A stretch of 64,000 bases of DNA, from NCBI GenBank assembly GCA_020002185.1, contig CM034543.1, forward strand, positions 33,644,465-33,708,464, read 5' to 3'. The notes beneath the pieces were generated by a model, which worked only from the letters and a program-made list of their open reading frames with translations, was not told where the DNA came from and ran no database searches. A program made the position numbers and the translations under genes. Of this stretch, positions 21,356 through 34,761 are shown one piece after another; position 1 is the stretch's first letter, and the number at the start of each line of letters is the position of its first letter. This DNA is from Paraescarpia echinospica. Its lineage: Eukaryota > Annelida > Polychaeta > Sabellida > Siboglinidae.

Positions 21356-24300
21356 GTAAGATTGGTTGTTTTAAAAAGATTACTTGTCTTTATATATACT
21401 ATTTGTGGTAGACATAATCCGATGCCCCAGTAGGATCATTGGCCCAGCGTATCTTAAAGCTACCCAAAACTTGTATAATTCAGCTAAAATCTGAGTCACC
21501 GATCTTATTGCCTATTACTTAAAATCTAAAGCTAATACACACTAACTGTTGTTAACCGGTTATAGTGAAATATAAGTTTTTATATAGCGCAATACCCAGT
21601 CCTTAGGAGTAGGACTGCTTAAAGCACTTTAGACTTTACTCCCTGGCAGGCCCGTTCATTGGAACACCATCTCAACTTCTCTGGCTAGTATTCAGCCATG
21701 CTACAATTACTGTGTGATGACTATTCATGCACAGATATCCACCACTGTCTTTAGCCAGGTACACATTCATGCAGCTGAATGAACTGTAGCAACGTAAAGA
21801 GTGAACGAACTTGCCCAATGTTGGAAACGGAAGTACAGAATTGAAACTTGGGTTCTCTTAATTGAGAGTCTGATGCTCTAGCCACAGTGGCACTGCTGCA
21901 CTCCACAATAGTGTCAGTGTTATAGGTGACAAGATCAGCAATTTGAATCTAAGTCGTGCTACATGGCATTAGCCTAGAGTAGATGCCTGTTCTGGGTAGC
22001 TTTGAGATTATATGGAGCTATGCCTCTACTGGGGTATTGGACTATGTTTATATTGGTACAGGCAAGTTTTATGATGCTTTAGAGAACATGTAATTCCACA
22101 CGACAACAATCTGGGAAGATGATATTGATATTCTAAGTCAGTCTCAGAGCCATAGGTTCCTATGCTTTCTTAGCTCAACTCCTCAATCTCTATCTTTGTA
22201 TTCTAAGATGGGGACCGTTTAATAGGTGGACAAAATGTGATTTTGTTCTCATTTTAATACACCATCTTCTGCTGGACATATTTTATTCTGTAAAATGATT
22301 TGTGCCTATCTTGTTATTAAAGCTGCAGTACATCCAAGTCTGATAATATTTATGAAACTAAAAACAGGATTTCTGCATGCACAGTGCATTCATTGTGAAC
22401 ACTATCGATCTGACATTGTAATTGCCCATCCAGTTGTGTGTGCACGTATGTAAGTTGTACTACATGCAGGTTTAGTAGCCAGGTGCTAACATGATTGCAC
22501 TACAGCTGGATCCCTTGTACGTTCTCAACTATAAAACATCAGTCAGAAGTAATTCGACCTGGTTCTATTACCAATTTATTTAGATTTTACATTCAGGCAG
22601 TGCTGCAATGGTCGCAGTAAAATGTCACCTTATCCTGTTAGTACTGTTATATATCAAGGATGGTATGATTTGTCATAATTTTAGCATCATCTAAAAGAAA
22701 GTTGCACAATCTTCAAACATTATTAGTTAAAAAGAAATTTTTGATCTGAATGGAATATGAGAAATCAATGTATGAGATATTCATATATTACATGTTGAGC
22801 AAAATTACAATTCTACATGTCACTACCTATACCAAATATAAGCTCAGCGCTTATTGGTCTAACAGTGGGTTATCCCAATATGTCACATTGTCAGGTGTCG
22901 GAAACTATGAGTTTTCACCGGAATATATACACATGCATGCTTGCATATTCTGAGTAAACCACTGGCATGAGATTTTTAGTAGGACTTTGCAAATATTTAG
23001 TTTGTATTTACTCTTAGACCTGTGTATAAGTCCAAAAAACAAATGACTGTCATTTCCATTGATATTGTATATATATATATAAATGAATCGTAAAACCCAT
23101 GGAAAATAAAACATCAGTGGTATTACTATGTTATGATACTTTTATTGCTTTGACGTTTTCGATTCTACCTACTTCCAGAGGTGGTTGTGCACATATAATT
23201 TTAAAATACATTTTGTAGGGACAAACTTTGAAGCTGTTAATGTTTACCTGAACTAATGTACACCTATACTGTTATGGTTTGCAAGCCCACCTCCTTGCCA
23301 ATCCATGAGAATCGATAACTTAATGTACCCAGTATTTTGGGTGATTCGGGATGATATTGGATGATGTCTGGTAGATCATAATTGATTACGTCATTTGGTA
23401 CATCACCGCACGTGTCCTCAGTTCACGTGCTGTCCTTTTGAGAAATATTGACTTGAGGGAAATGTTTATTTGAGATTTAATTCTTTCAGGGGGAGATGAT
23501 AGATTGGCATGATTATGCAAAGATTGATGCAGAAGCCAAGAAGACTGGTATGTTTTAAGAGATGATTCATTTCAATACACCGCTCCTAGTATGCAATACA
23601 AGTGTGATGTGTCAGATGTTTGTGTATATGAAATGGTTGAATTAATGCGTACAATATAAAAGTGCATATGAAAAAAATCATTATGTTATTAAATAGTGCT
23701 AATTGAACAACATGTATAACATTGTCTGTTTGACGTGGTAATTTATGACACAGTGCTTATTAAGAACAAAAAGAAAACTGATTGATATGTTAGCCACCTA
23801 GAATAGAATCTACCGGGTATGCTGTTTTTCTTATTAATTCATATAGATGTCATCATTACATCATTTCAAGCAAGAAATATGTTTTTTCCTTGGTGTCACA
23901 TTTTTGATTAAATATTCCACTTAAAAATTGTGTGATAATTCTATCCAAGACAGTAAAGTACTTACTGCACTCAGTATCATTCTAGGTGAACATTTTTATG
24001 TTTTCCAAAGTGAATTTTCTCACGCATGCATGTATATATACTGTTCACTGTGAATTTTAGCACAGTAAAACAGCAACCAGTAAAAACAACACACATGCGT
24101 GTGTAAACATACTATGAAAGCTGCCTCCTCGACTTGTTTAGTTTTTCTTAGTGGTTCTTTGATGTTCAAATATGTAATTTTGCAGTAGTTTGATCAATAA
24201 TATTCACAGATGGTTTAATAACAAAGGTGTGTACATTTGTTTAAAATGGTTGAAAGAATTTTGTTTCAATGTTATGTCTGGTAACCTGCGAAAGCCAACT

Positions 24301-27300
24301 GCCATGCTGACACTGCTTTCGACCCTCTCTGAATTGATTGGTAACATGATTTTGGAGAGAAAGCAAGAAAAGTCGACAGCATCAACACAGAAACACATGT
24401 ATAATCGTACCGCGGATTCAAGTGAAGATTCCACTTTTGAAAATAACGAACTAATTCTTGACCAAGAATTAAGTATGTCACTAGTTTGTTTGTCAGTAAT
24501 TTTACCCAAACTACATACCGCATTAATAAAACTTCCACAAATGAACTAGCATGTCAACGATGTCATACTGTGTATGTTTTCTTTTTCACAAAATGAGTTT
24601 GAAATGAGACAAGCGAAAAACTAAAATTGAGGAGGCAACTTTAATAAGGGAGGAGGATGTCACTCTCCATGATTAAGTAGCATCTACACTTGTGTAGATG
24701 CTACTTTTGGTGGTATCAACAAGATTAGCATAATCCATCTATTGATTAGCGCTTCTTTCTCGCCTAGCCAGGGATTAGTCACTGGTCCATATGACACTAT
24801 TCCGCAACTTAATCCATGTATGGTAGTACTTCGTCTGCACTCGAACTTAATACTGTTTAAACTAGTCATGTTCATTGACAAATGTACACATCTCAGTCCG
24901 TCTTTTTTCACAGTTGTAGTCTGTTTGGCAGCTTCAGTGCTCATGAATTATTCTATGTTGTTGGTAAATAATCTGTACATATGACTAAATTCACATGGTT
25001 AATTACTTGTAAATTACTTGACTGAACAGGGCAAGTACAGAGCAGTCATGGTGTAAAATATTGCTTTTTGAATAAATGGGTGATACGCAGGCAATAATTA
25101 AAATATTGAATTTATTAATACCGTGGCATTTTCCATAACAAATTCTAGGCCTAAATAAAATGTAGATTTAGTTTTTTTATCACTGAAAAAAGGATTTTAT
25201 CTCACTGAAAAAGGTTACCCGGTTGGCTAGTACTTTATATATTCTGGATCGTTTATTTCCACACATGGTAGTGATTTGACTAATATAAGATTATCATAAT
25301 TATTATTAAAACATGGAGGCAGCCGATGTGTGTAGTCAGACGCTACATTTTTGGACACACTAAAAATGTATTTTGACCTGTATGTTTTCGGACAGCTCAT
25401 AATCTAATTATTTTAGGTGTATAAAATACGACAAATACATTTTGGTAAGATGACATTATTATGTCTTAGGACCAGGAGAACACGGCGCTGCGGTGATCCT
25501 GTCACCGGAAGAAGAGAAGGAGAAAGATGCCCTCTACAGCGTAAATGGGTTCAATGCCTACGCTAGTGACAAGATTTCACTAGAGCGAGGCCTTAAGGAC
25601 ATTCGCCATCGTGAGTAAGTCTAAATAGTCAGCCAACATCATTGTTGTTGTCAGACAGCAGTTTTATTTGGAGTTTATTTCCAGCCCGCATTTCTTTACG
25701 TCAGTGTCCATCTACGTATTATCAGGTTCTTCCTGTGTATCGGCTGTTATGTTAGTAATGTTGTCTTTATTTGTTATGTTACTGACTTCTCATTACTTGT
25801 TAATTGATATTAGTAACTTTTCCCTACTTTTTATGGCACCAACTTCTACCTAACTTCTACCTACAGCAGTGCTTAAGTTCTTTTCAACTTCTACATGCTT
25901 CTTAACAGCAGTAGTAACAAAGGGTTTGCTGCTGCTCTATATATAGTTGCCGCACCAAGAAGTACCTGTCGAAGTTGCCGACGGTGAGCGTTGTCGTTCC
26001 CTTCCACCAGGAGCACTGGACGACACTTCTGCGAACCGCCACAAGTGTCATCAATCGTGCCCCCTCACACCTCATTCATGAGGTCATCCTTGTCGACGAC
26101 TTCAGCACAAAAGGTTTGTTTCATGCGAAATGACTTGCTTAATCCTGTTCACTCTGAGTAGAGCACAGGGCCGAAATGACACTTCTCCAACATACGCTGT
26201 TGTTTGCTGTCTTCTTTATTTTCATACTTGTTTATTTCATCGGCTATGGATCTCCTCCAGATGTTTTTCGGTCTTCCTGTTTTTAGTCCTTTGGGCCGAA
26301 GGTCCAAGGGACTATTGCCATCACTCTGCGTCTGCCGTTAGCTGCCGTATCTCAGAAACTGTTCAGCAACTTTTTTCTAATTTTGCATAGACGTATCTTA
26401 GGGTACTGCCACTAGGCACGATAAATCTGTATTTGATTGAATCATTCTAAGGACCCCATAGGGCCCAAAAAGCTGGTAATTTGTCACATTTTGCCTATTT
26501 TTTTTAAAAACTGTTCAACTTTTTGTCTAATTTTGCATAGATGTATCTTATACACAAGAAATCTGTATTTGATTAAATCATTCTAAGGGCACCTAAGGGG
26601 CCCCCAAAGTGCAAAAGTTTTACATGATCTAGTGATGTTGTTTTGAGAAGGGCCCTTGAGACCACCCCCAACAGTAGATATTGTGAATTGGCCAGAAACT
26701 GCACTGGCCTCACTCCACTCTACATTGTTCCATTGAGACCTTGACTAATCTTTAATTGGTCACAGGCAGAGCAGACACATTTGACCCCTGTTAAACTCAG
26801 TGGCCTGCAGCTTTTAAACTGTATCTTCAAAACTATTGATTTTCTATAATTGCAAGTTGTGCTTATTTTGATGTTCATTTAATTATTATAAAATGGTGTG
26901 ACTGTGGTGTCTATTGGTTAAAGATCTATTGTCACCTGTAAGTGAAAAACATAGAAAATTTATATTCTGGACAACTATAGAGTAAACTATCTTACACTTT
27001 ACACAACTGATATTGCCTCGGTACCTGCGAGAGGTTTTTTTGTGACTTTCACAGTTTAGTTTTGCATGTGTTTTATAACATCCATCTTTGCAGTATCCCC
27101 TCAGCAGGTCTTTTCGAAATACCCCTGAAGGTTTTTTACATTCCCGATTGCTGTTGCTGCATACCCTACACCTCTCAAATGAAAGAGAAACGTTTTGCTA
27201 GTATTTCCAAACTTGTTTTGAAGTACCCTACAGAGTTGATGGTATTATCCTGTTCAAGGTTTTTTTGATACCCCACTGGCATTTGTATAATATTCCACAG

Positions 27301-30300
27301 TAGCCCTCTAACTAATGATTGGTTATCTGATAACCCCTGCTTGTATTTATAACACACCTACCAGGGTATTCTACAAACCAAGTGGGGGGCATCTAATTAC
27401 CCCTAAAGATTTTTGTAATACACCCTGCTGCTATTTATATTACACACCAACCAGGGTTCTCTTATTACCCCAGGAGCTTTTTAGTCCTTTGGGCTGAAGG
27501 TCCAACGGACTTATGCCATCACTCTGCGTCCACCGTCTGCCGTTAGCTGCCATATGTTGGAAACCGTTCAGCAACTTTTTATCTAATTTTGCATAGACAT
27601 ATCTTAGGTACTGCCACTATGCACAAGAAATCTGTATTTGATTGAATCATTCTAAACCACCCAGGGCCCCCAAACTGGTAAATTTTCACATTTTGCCTAT
27701 TTTTAGTCCTTTGGCCGAAGGTGCAAGGGACTATTGCCATCACTCTGCGTCCGCCGTTAGCTGCCGTATCTCAGAAACCGTTCAGCAACTTTTTTCTAAT
27801 TTTGCATAGACGTATCTTAGGGGACTGCCACTAGGCACGATAAATCTGTATTTGATTGAATCATTCTAAGGACCCCATAGGGCCCAAAAAGCTGGTAATT
27901 TGTCACATTTTGCCTATTTTTTTTAAAAACTGTTCAACTTTTTGTCTAATTTTGCATAGATGTATCTTATACACAAGAAATCTGTATTTGATTAAATCAT
28001 TCTAAGGGCACCTAAGGGGCCCCCAAAGTGCAAAAGTTTTACATGATCTAGTGATGTTGTTTTGAGAAGGGCCCTTGAGACCACCCCCAACAGTAGATAT
28101 TGTGAATTGGCCAGAAACTTCGCTGGCCTCACTCCACTCTACATTGTTCCATTGAGACCTTGACTAATCTTTAATTGGTCACAGGCAGAGCAGACACATT
28201 TGACCCCTGTTAAACTCAGTGGCCTGCAGCTTTTAAACTGTATCTTCAAAACTATTGATTTTCTATAATTGCAAGTTGTGCTTATTTTGATGTTCATTTA
28301 ATTATTATAAAATGGTGTGACTGTGGTGTCTATTGGTTAAAGATGTATTGTCACCTGTAAGTGAAAAACATAGAAAATTTATATTCTGGACAACTATAGA
28401 GTAAACTATCTTACACTTTACACAACTGATATTGCCTCGGTACCTGCGAGAGGTTTTTTTGTGACTTTCACAGTTTAGTTTTGCATGTGTTTTATAACAT
28501 CCATCTTTGCAGTATCCCCTCAGCAGGTCTTTTCGAAATACCCCTGAAGGTTTTTTACATTCCCGATTGCTGTTGCTGCATACCCTACACCTCTCAAATG
28601 AAAGAGAAACGTTTTGCTAGTATTTCCAAACTTGTTTTGAAGTACCCTACAGAGTTGATGGTATTATCCTGTTCAAGGTTTTTTTGATACCCCACTGGCA
28701 TTTGTATAATATTCCACAGTAGCCCTCTAACTAATGATTGGTTATCTGATAACCCCTGCTTGTATTTATAACACACCTACCAGGGTATTCTACAAACCAA
28801 GTGGGGGGCATCTAATTACCCCTAAAGATTTTTGTAATACACCCTGCTGCTATTTATATTACACACCAACCAGGGTTCTCTTATTACCCCAGGAGCTTTT
28901 TAGTCCTTTGGGCTGAAGGTCCAACGGACTTATGCCATCACTCTGCGTCCACCGTCTGCCGTTAGCTGCCATATGTTGGAAACCGTTCAGCAACTTTTTA
29001 TCTAATTTTGCATAGACATATCTTAGGTACTGCCACTATGCACAAGAAATCTGTATTTGATTGAATCATTCTAAACCACCCAGGGCCCCCAAACTGGTAA
29101 ATTTTCACATTTTGCCTATTTTTAGTCCTTTGGCCGAAGGTCCAAGGGACTATTGCCATCACTCTGCGTCCGCCGTTAGCTGCCGTATCTCAGAAACCGT
29201 TCAGCAACTTTTTTCTAATTTTGCATAGACGTATCTTAGGGGACTGCCACTAGGCACGATAAATCTGTATTTGATTGAATCATTCTAAGGACCCCATAGG
29301 GCCCAAAAAGCTGGTAATTTGTCACATTTTGCCTATTTTTTTTAAAAACTGTTCAACTTTTTGTCTAATTTTGCATAGATGTATCTTATACACAAGAAAT
29401 CTGTATTTGATTAAATCATTCTAAGGGCACCTAAGGGGCCCCCAAAGTGCAAAAGTTTTACATGATCTAGTGATGTTGTTTTGAGAAGGGCCCTTGAGAC
29501 CACCCCCAACAGTAGATATTGTGAATTGGCCAGAAACTTCGCTGGCCTCACTCCACTCTACATTGTTCCATTGAGACCTTGACTAATCTTTAATTGGTCA
29601 CAGGCAGAGCAGACACATTTGACCCCTGTTAAACTCAGTGGCCTGCAGCTTTTAAACTGTATCTTCAAAACTATTGATTTTCTATAATTGCAAGTTGTGC
29701 TTATTTTGATGTTCATTTAATTATTATAAAATGGTGTGACTGTGGTGTCTATTGGTTAAAGATGTATTGTCACCTGTAAGTGAAAAACAGAAAATTTATA
29801 TTCTGGACAACTATAGAGTAAACTATCTTACACTTTACACAACTGATATTGCCTCGGTACCTGCGAGAGGTTTTTTTGTGACTTTCACAGTTTAGTTTTG
29901 CATGTGTTTTATAACATCCATCTTTGCAGTATCCCCTCAGCAGGTCTTTTCGAAATACCCCTGAAGGTTTTTTACATTCCCGATTGCTGTTGCTGCATAC
30001 CCTACACCTCTCAAATGAAAGAGAAACGTTTTGCTAGTATTTCCAAACTTGTTTTGAAGTACCCTACAGAGTTGATGGTATTATCCTGTTCAAGGTTTTT
30101 TTGATACCCCACTGGCATTTGTATAATATTCCACAGTAGCCCTCTAACTAATGATTGATTATCTGATAACCCCTGCTTGTATTTATAACACACCTACCAG
30201 GGTATTCTACAAACCAAGTGGGGGGCATCTAATTACCCCTAAAGATTTTTGTAATACACCCTGCTGCTATTTATATTACACACCAACCAGGGTTCTCTTA

Positions 30301-33300
30301 TTACCCCAGGAGCTTTTTAGTCCTTTGGGCTGAAGGTCCAACGGACTTATGCCATCACTCTGCATCCACCGTCTGCCGTTAGCTGCCATATCTCGGAAAC
30401 CGTTCAGCAACTTTTTATCGAATTTTGCATAGACATATCTTAGGTACTGCCACTATGCACAAGAAATCTGTATTTGATTGAATCATTCTAAACCACCCAG
30501 GGCCCCCAAACTGGTAAATTTTCACATTTTGCCTATTTTTAGTCCTTTAGCCGAAGGTCCAAGGGACTATTGCCATCACTCTGCGTCCGCCGAACAGGTT
30601 CAAAATTCAGGTAAATAGCAAATAACAAAGGTGACAAGTTTTCGCCTTGCTGTACCTCTACATCACATGAGAAGAAGGCTGACACAGCCTGGCCCTGTTG
30701 GGTTAAGTATTCATTTATAACATTATCAATACCACATGCCTTTTTGTTTTTGAGTTTTTTGATTTGCATTAGTACCTCATCTTGCGTGAATGGTCTGTTT
30801 ATGTGTTCGTTTGACTGGGAAATCTTTCTTGGGTCAAAAGGTATCTCACTAGCTGCAGTTTCCCTTTCAGTTTTTTCACCGAGTTTTTCAAAGTGGTTCA
30901 TAAACTTATCCAGTGAAATATTTCCACATTTTTCACTGCTGTTACTTGCTTTATTAAGTATATCCCAGTATTCTGCAGGCTTGCTATGTTTTTAAGTATT
31001 AATTTATAACATTATCAATACCACATGCCTTTTTGTTTTTGAGTTTTTTTGTTTTGCATCAATACCTCATTTTACGTGAATGATCTGTTTATGTGTTCGT
31101 TTGACTGGGAAATTTTTCTTGGATCAAAAGGTATCTCACTAGCTGCAGTTTCACTTTCAGGTTTTTCCCTGAGTTTTTCAAAATGGTTCATGAACTTATC
31201 CAGTGAAATATTTCCACATTTTTCACTGCTGTTACGTGCTTTATTAAGTATATCCCAGTATTGAGTTTAGCCCAACCTGGGTTAAACTGCTTAGGCCTCA
31301 CTCTGGACACTGTCACTCACAGTGTTGTGTATTGTCTTAGTTGGTGAGCTGAGCTAATCAATTTGACCATGAAACAGTGGTGGCTCTGGTAACTTTAGAG
31401 GATGGAGGATGAATCCAGTTGTTGGCAGTGAACACTAGTGCTGAGAGGGTAGACTACCACTTACCAGTCTCCAAAGCTCTATAATTTCAAAAGCTGTTCA
31501 GTAATTTTTTTTCTAATTTTGCATAGATGTATCTTAGGGTACTGCCACTATACACAAGATCTGTATTTCATTGAATCATTCTAAGGGCACCTCAGGGCCT
31601 CCCAAAATGCGAAATTGTCCAGCTGTTTCTCTGCAGCCCCACTGATCTCTATTTATAACAGACAGACAGACAGATAGTATTTTTTTACCATCATAAGCAC
31701 ATAAACTAAAATATAATATTCATTGTAAGGTTAGGGAGGCTCCCATTAAGAATAAGACAGTTATATGCAGCTATCATGGGAGCCACCCTACTATTTCTCT
31801 ACTGCTGCCTCCTGCAGCCACTGATTTCTATTTATAACTGGATAGTGGAATTTGCCCTGATCACTGGGGGACCAGCTGTAAACCAGTGTCAAACTGAATG
31901 CCTCCATGTGGGCTGTAACTATAATGTGTAATGGGAATCCATTATCAATACTGCGTGCCTTTTTGTTTTTGAGTTTTTTTTATTTGCATTAGTACCTCAT
32001 CTTGCATGAATGGTCTGTTTATGTGTTCGTTTGACTTTCTTGGATCAAAAGGCATCTCACTAGCTGCAGTTTCACTTTCAGGTTTTTCACCGAGTTTTTC
32101 AAAGTGGTTTATAAACTTATTCAGTGAAATATTTCCACATTTTTCATTGCTGTTACTTGCTTTATTAAGTATATCCCAGTATTCTGCAGGCTTGCTATGT
32201 TTTATGTTGCGCAAGTTTTCATGTAACTGTTTATGGTAGCATTTTGATATTTATTTTATAAAGCATTTATAACCACTAGCCAATTCTCGTAACTCTGCAT
32301 TAGCTTCGTCATTTTTTATTTTCTTTAGTCTACCTTTTGCTCTCAAATAATCTGTCCTCTTAGTGTTACACATAAAGACATAATCTGGCATAACGTGATA
32401 ACTTTTTGTAGCAGCACATTTGTACTTCAACTTTTCTTCATTTTCACTTTTTGACTCTTACCATGTTCAATGCTCCATAACTTTGCCAATTTTTGTAGCA
32501 GTCATAATTTTTGAAACCGTGTAAAGCACCCTACCCAACCTTTACAAGAATGTAAGAAAACAATGTTAGAATTTTTCCGACTTCGCACTCATTTGGTCAG
32601 CCGGGGTCACATATCGACGTATTAGTCCAAAGGATTTCAGGGCCTCTTGGCCCAGTTTTTGAATTTCTTTTTTTGATGCATGTTTGGTTTTGTCCTGTTC
32701 ATAAGTTCATTACTTTATCTTGCCATTTTATTTTTAGTATGTTTCTGAGGCATGTGTTGATGAACATTTGTAGTTATTGAGTTGCCATGCCAAATTATAT
32801 CAAACATTTTCTTTGCATTAAATCAAACTTTTTTCTGGACACTAGTGCCAAGAATCGGTTTGATTTTCATAATCAACGATTGATTGTACAAATACAAATA
32901 TGTTTATTTAAACTTTCATCATACATTTTCCATGCTTAAATAATTAATCGTTTTCAAGTAAAAGTGAAATGGATATGCTTAAAGCTGATTAGCTTATGAG
33001 AACATTTTTCAGTAATAATACACAATGCCTTTTAGCAGTACAATTTTTTAGCAATTCTATAATCAGTCTGTGGGCGGCCATTCTAAGAAGTTTGATCACT
33101 AGGTGGCGGTACTAGTACGACCCATCAGTAACCGTTGACATAAACACACAACGTGGTGGATTTATGTGTATGAATAGACTTTGTACAGTAATTGGCGTGG
33201 TGCTGAATGCTTCCCAGAGAAATCAAGATGGTATTGGAATAAACTGGTCTGCCGGGGGTGGAGTGTAAAGTGCTTTGAGCAGTCTTAAGGACTGGATACA

Positions 33301-34721
33301 CGGTGGTATGAGAACTTAACCTTTACCCTTTTTACCATCTCCAGGGGCGTGAAGTGAAAGTTTTGCTGCAACAGTACTGAGAAAAGTGTTTTTAACATTT
33401 GTTTAACATTATTTCTTTATTATGCTTGATTTCACTTCCAGAACATTCCAAGAAACAACTGGACGATTACCTCGCCAGCCACTTCGATGGGAAGGTGAAG
33501 GTCGTGCGAGCAATGAAACGAGAAGGCTTGATTCGAGCACGTATTCTTGGGGCAAAGGCTGCCACTGGGGACGTCCTCATTTTCCTTGATTCACATGTTG
33601 AGGCGAACATTAACTGGCTTCCCCCTCTGCTCGGTAGGTGGAGCCACTAAGCTGACAGTCAACTGGAAGTACTGTGCTATGTTAACGATGAATTAAAACC
33701 GGAACACCCCTTACAATGATGCGTTCGGTAAAACCCAAATAGACAAATTTTCTATGTTGTGACATGGTAATAACAAGTTAGAAATCCCAATTTTTTAACT
33801 GCAATAACATGAAAACTATTTCTGCATACATCCAGCGACATACATGTAGATAATATTATTTTTACGATGATGTAGAAAAACATTAAATGCTGCCATTGCA
33901 ACATCAGATACACATTTTTTTATTGTTGAGCTCCTAAAACCCCCATCCATCGGGGTCCGTGGGTGAAATTAAAAAAGTATCAATCATCAAACCATCCCAA
34001 TAGATCCGCTGGTATCCCTATAAAATGTCAGTCCCATATATGCGAAATTGACAAAGATATGCTTGGATGGACATACAAATAAACACAAGGCTCTCACTGT
34101 TTTATGGCATAGAATTAATTCTCACTATTATTTCTATTGTAGAGTATCGGGCTTAAGACTAATTTAAAAAAGTATCATGAGGGTAATGTATTATTTCAAG
34201 CCTAATGGCATGGTTGTCTTACTATGGGATATCATTTCAGATCCGATCGCGCGCGACCCAAAGACAGTTGTGTGTCCCTTCATTGATGTCATAGACTATG
34301 AGAACTTTGAGTATCGGGCACAAGATGAAGGAGCTCGGGGTGCCTTCGATTGGGAGTTCTTCTACAAACGCTTGCCTCGATTAAAGGAAGATGAAAACCA
34401 TCCAGCAGAGCCATTTGAGTAAGACCAGCTGCTTTTTAAATTATCGTCTTGTGGGTTTTGTTTATTTTATATGTATAATCTTTATAGTTGCTAAAATATG
34501 CAGCATTGTCTATAGTTTACAAGTAACAAAAATATGTTAAGATATTAACCAAATAGAAACGTCAGTATGTGTGTGTGTCAGTTTTTGTGTTTGTCTGTGT
34601 AAATGTATTTATGTATACATAAAATTGTGTATAATTGCCATATTTTTATTTATAACATTTACAGTATAGGTAAAATAATTTACATTGCATTAGATATCAC
34701 TTACAATTTTGAATTACACAT

Positions 34722-34761
<40 letters not shown>

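Noticed and set aside
25611..25616. GTGAGT donor for GALNT exon 3
   Set aside because: It would break frame with exon 4; the overlapping GTAAGT at 25615 keeps it.
27062..30333. Identical small ORFs recurring three times (68 and 60 codons)
   Set aside because: Passive copies in the 1.42-kb tandem units, without a domain or splice context.
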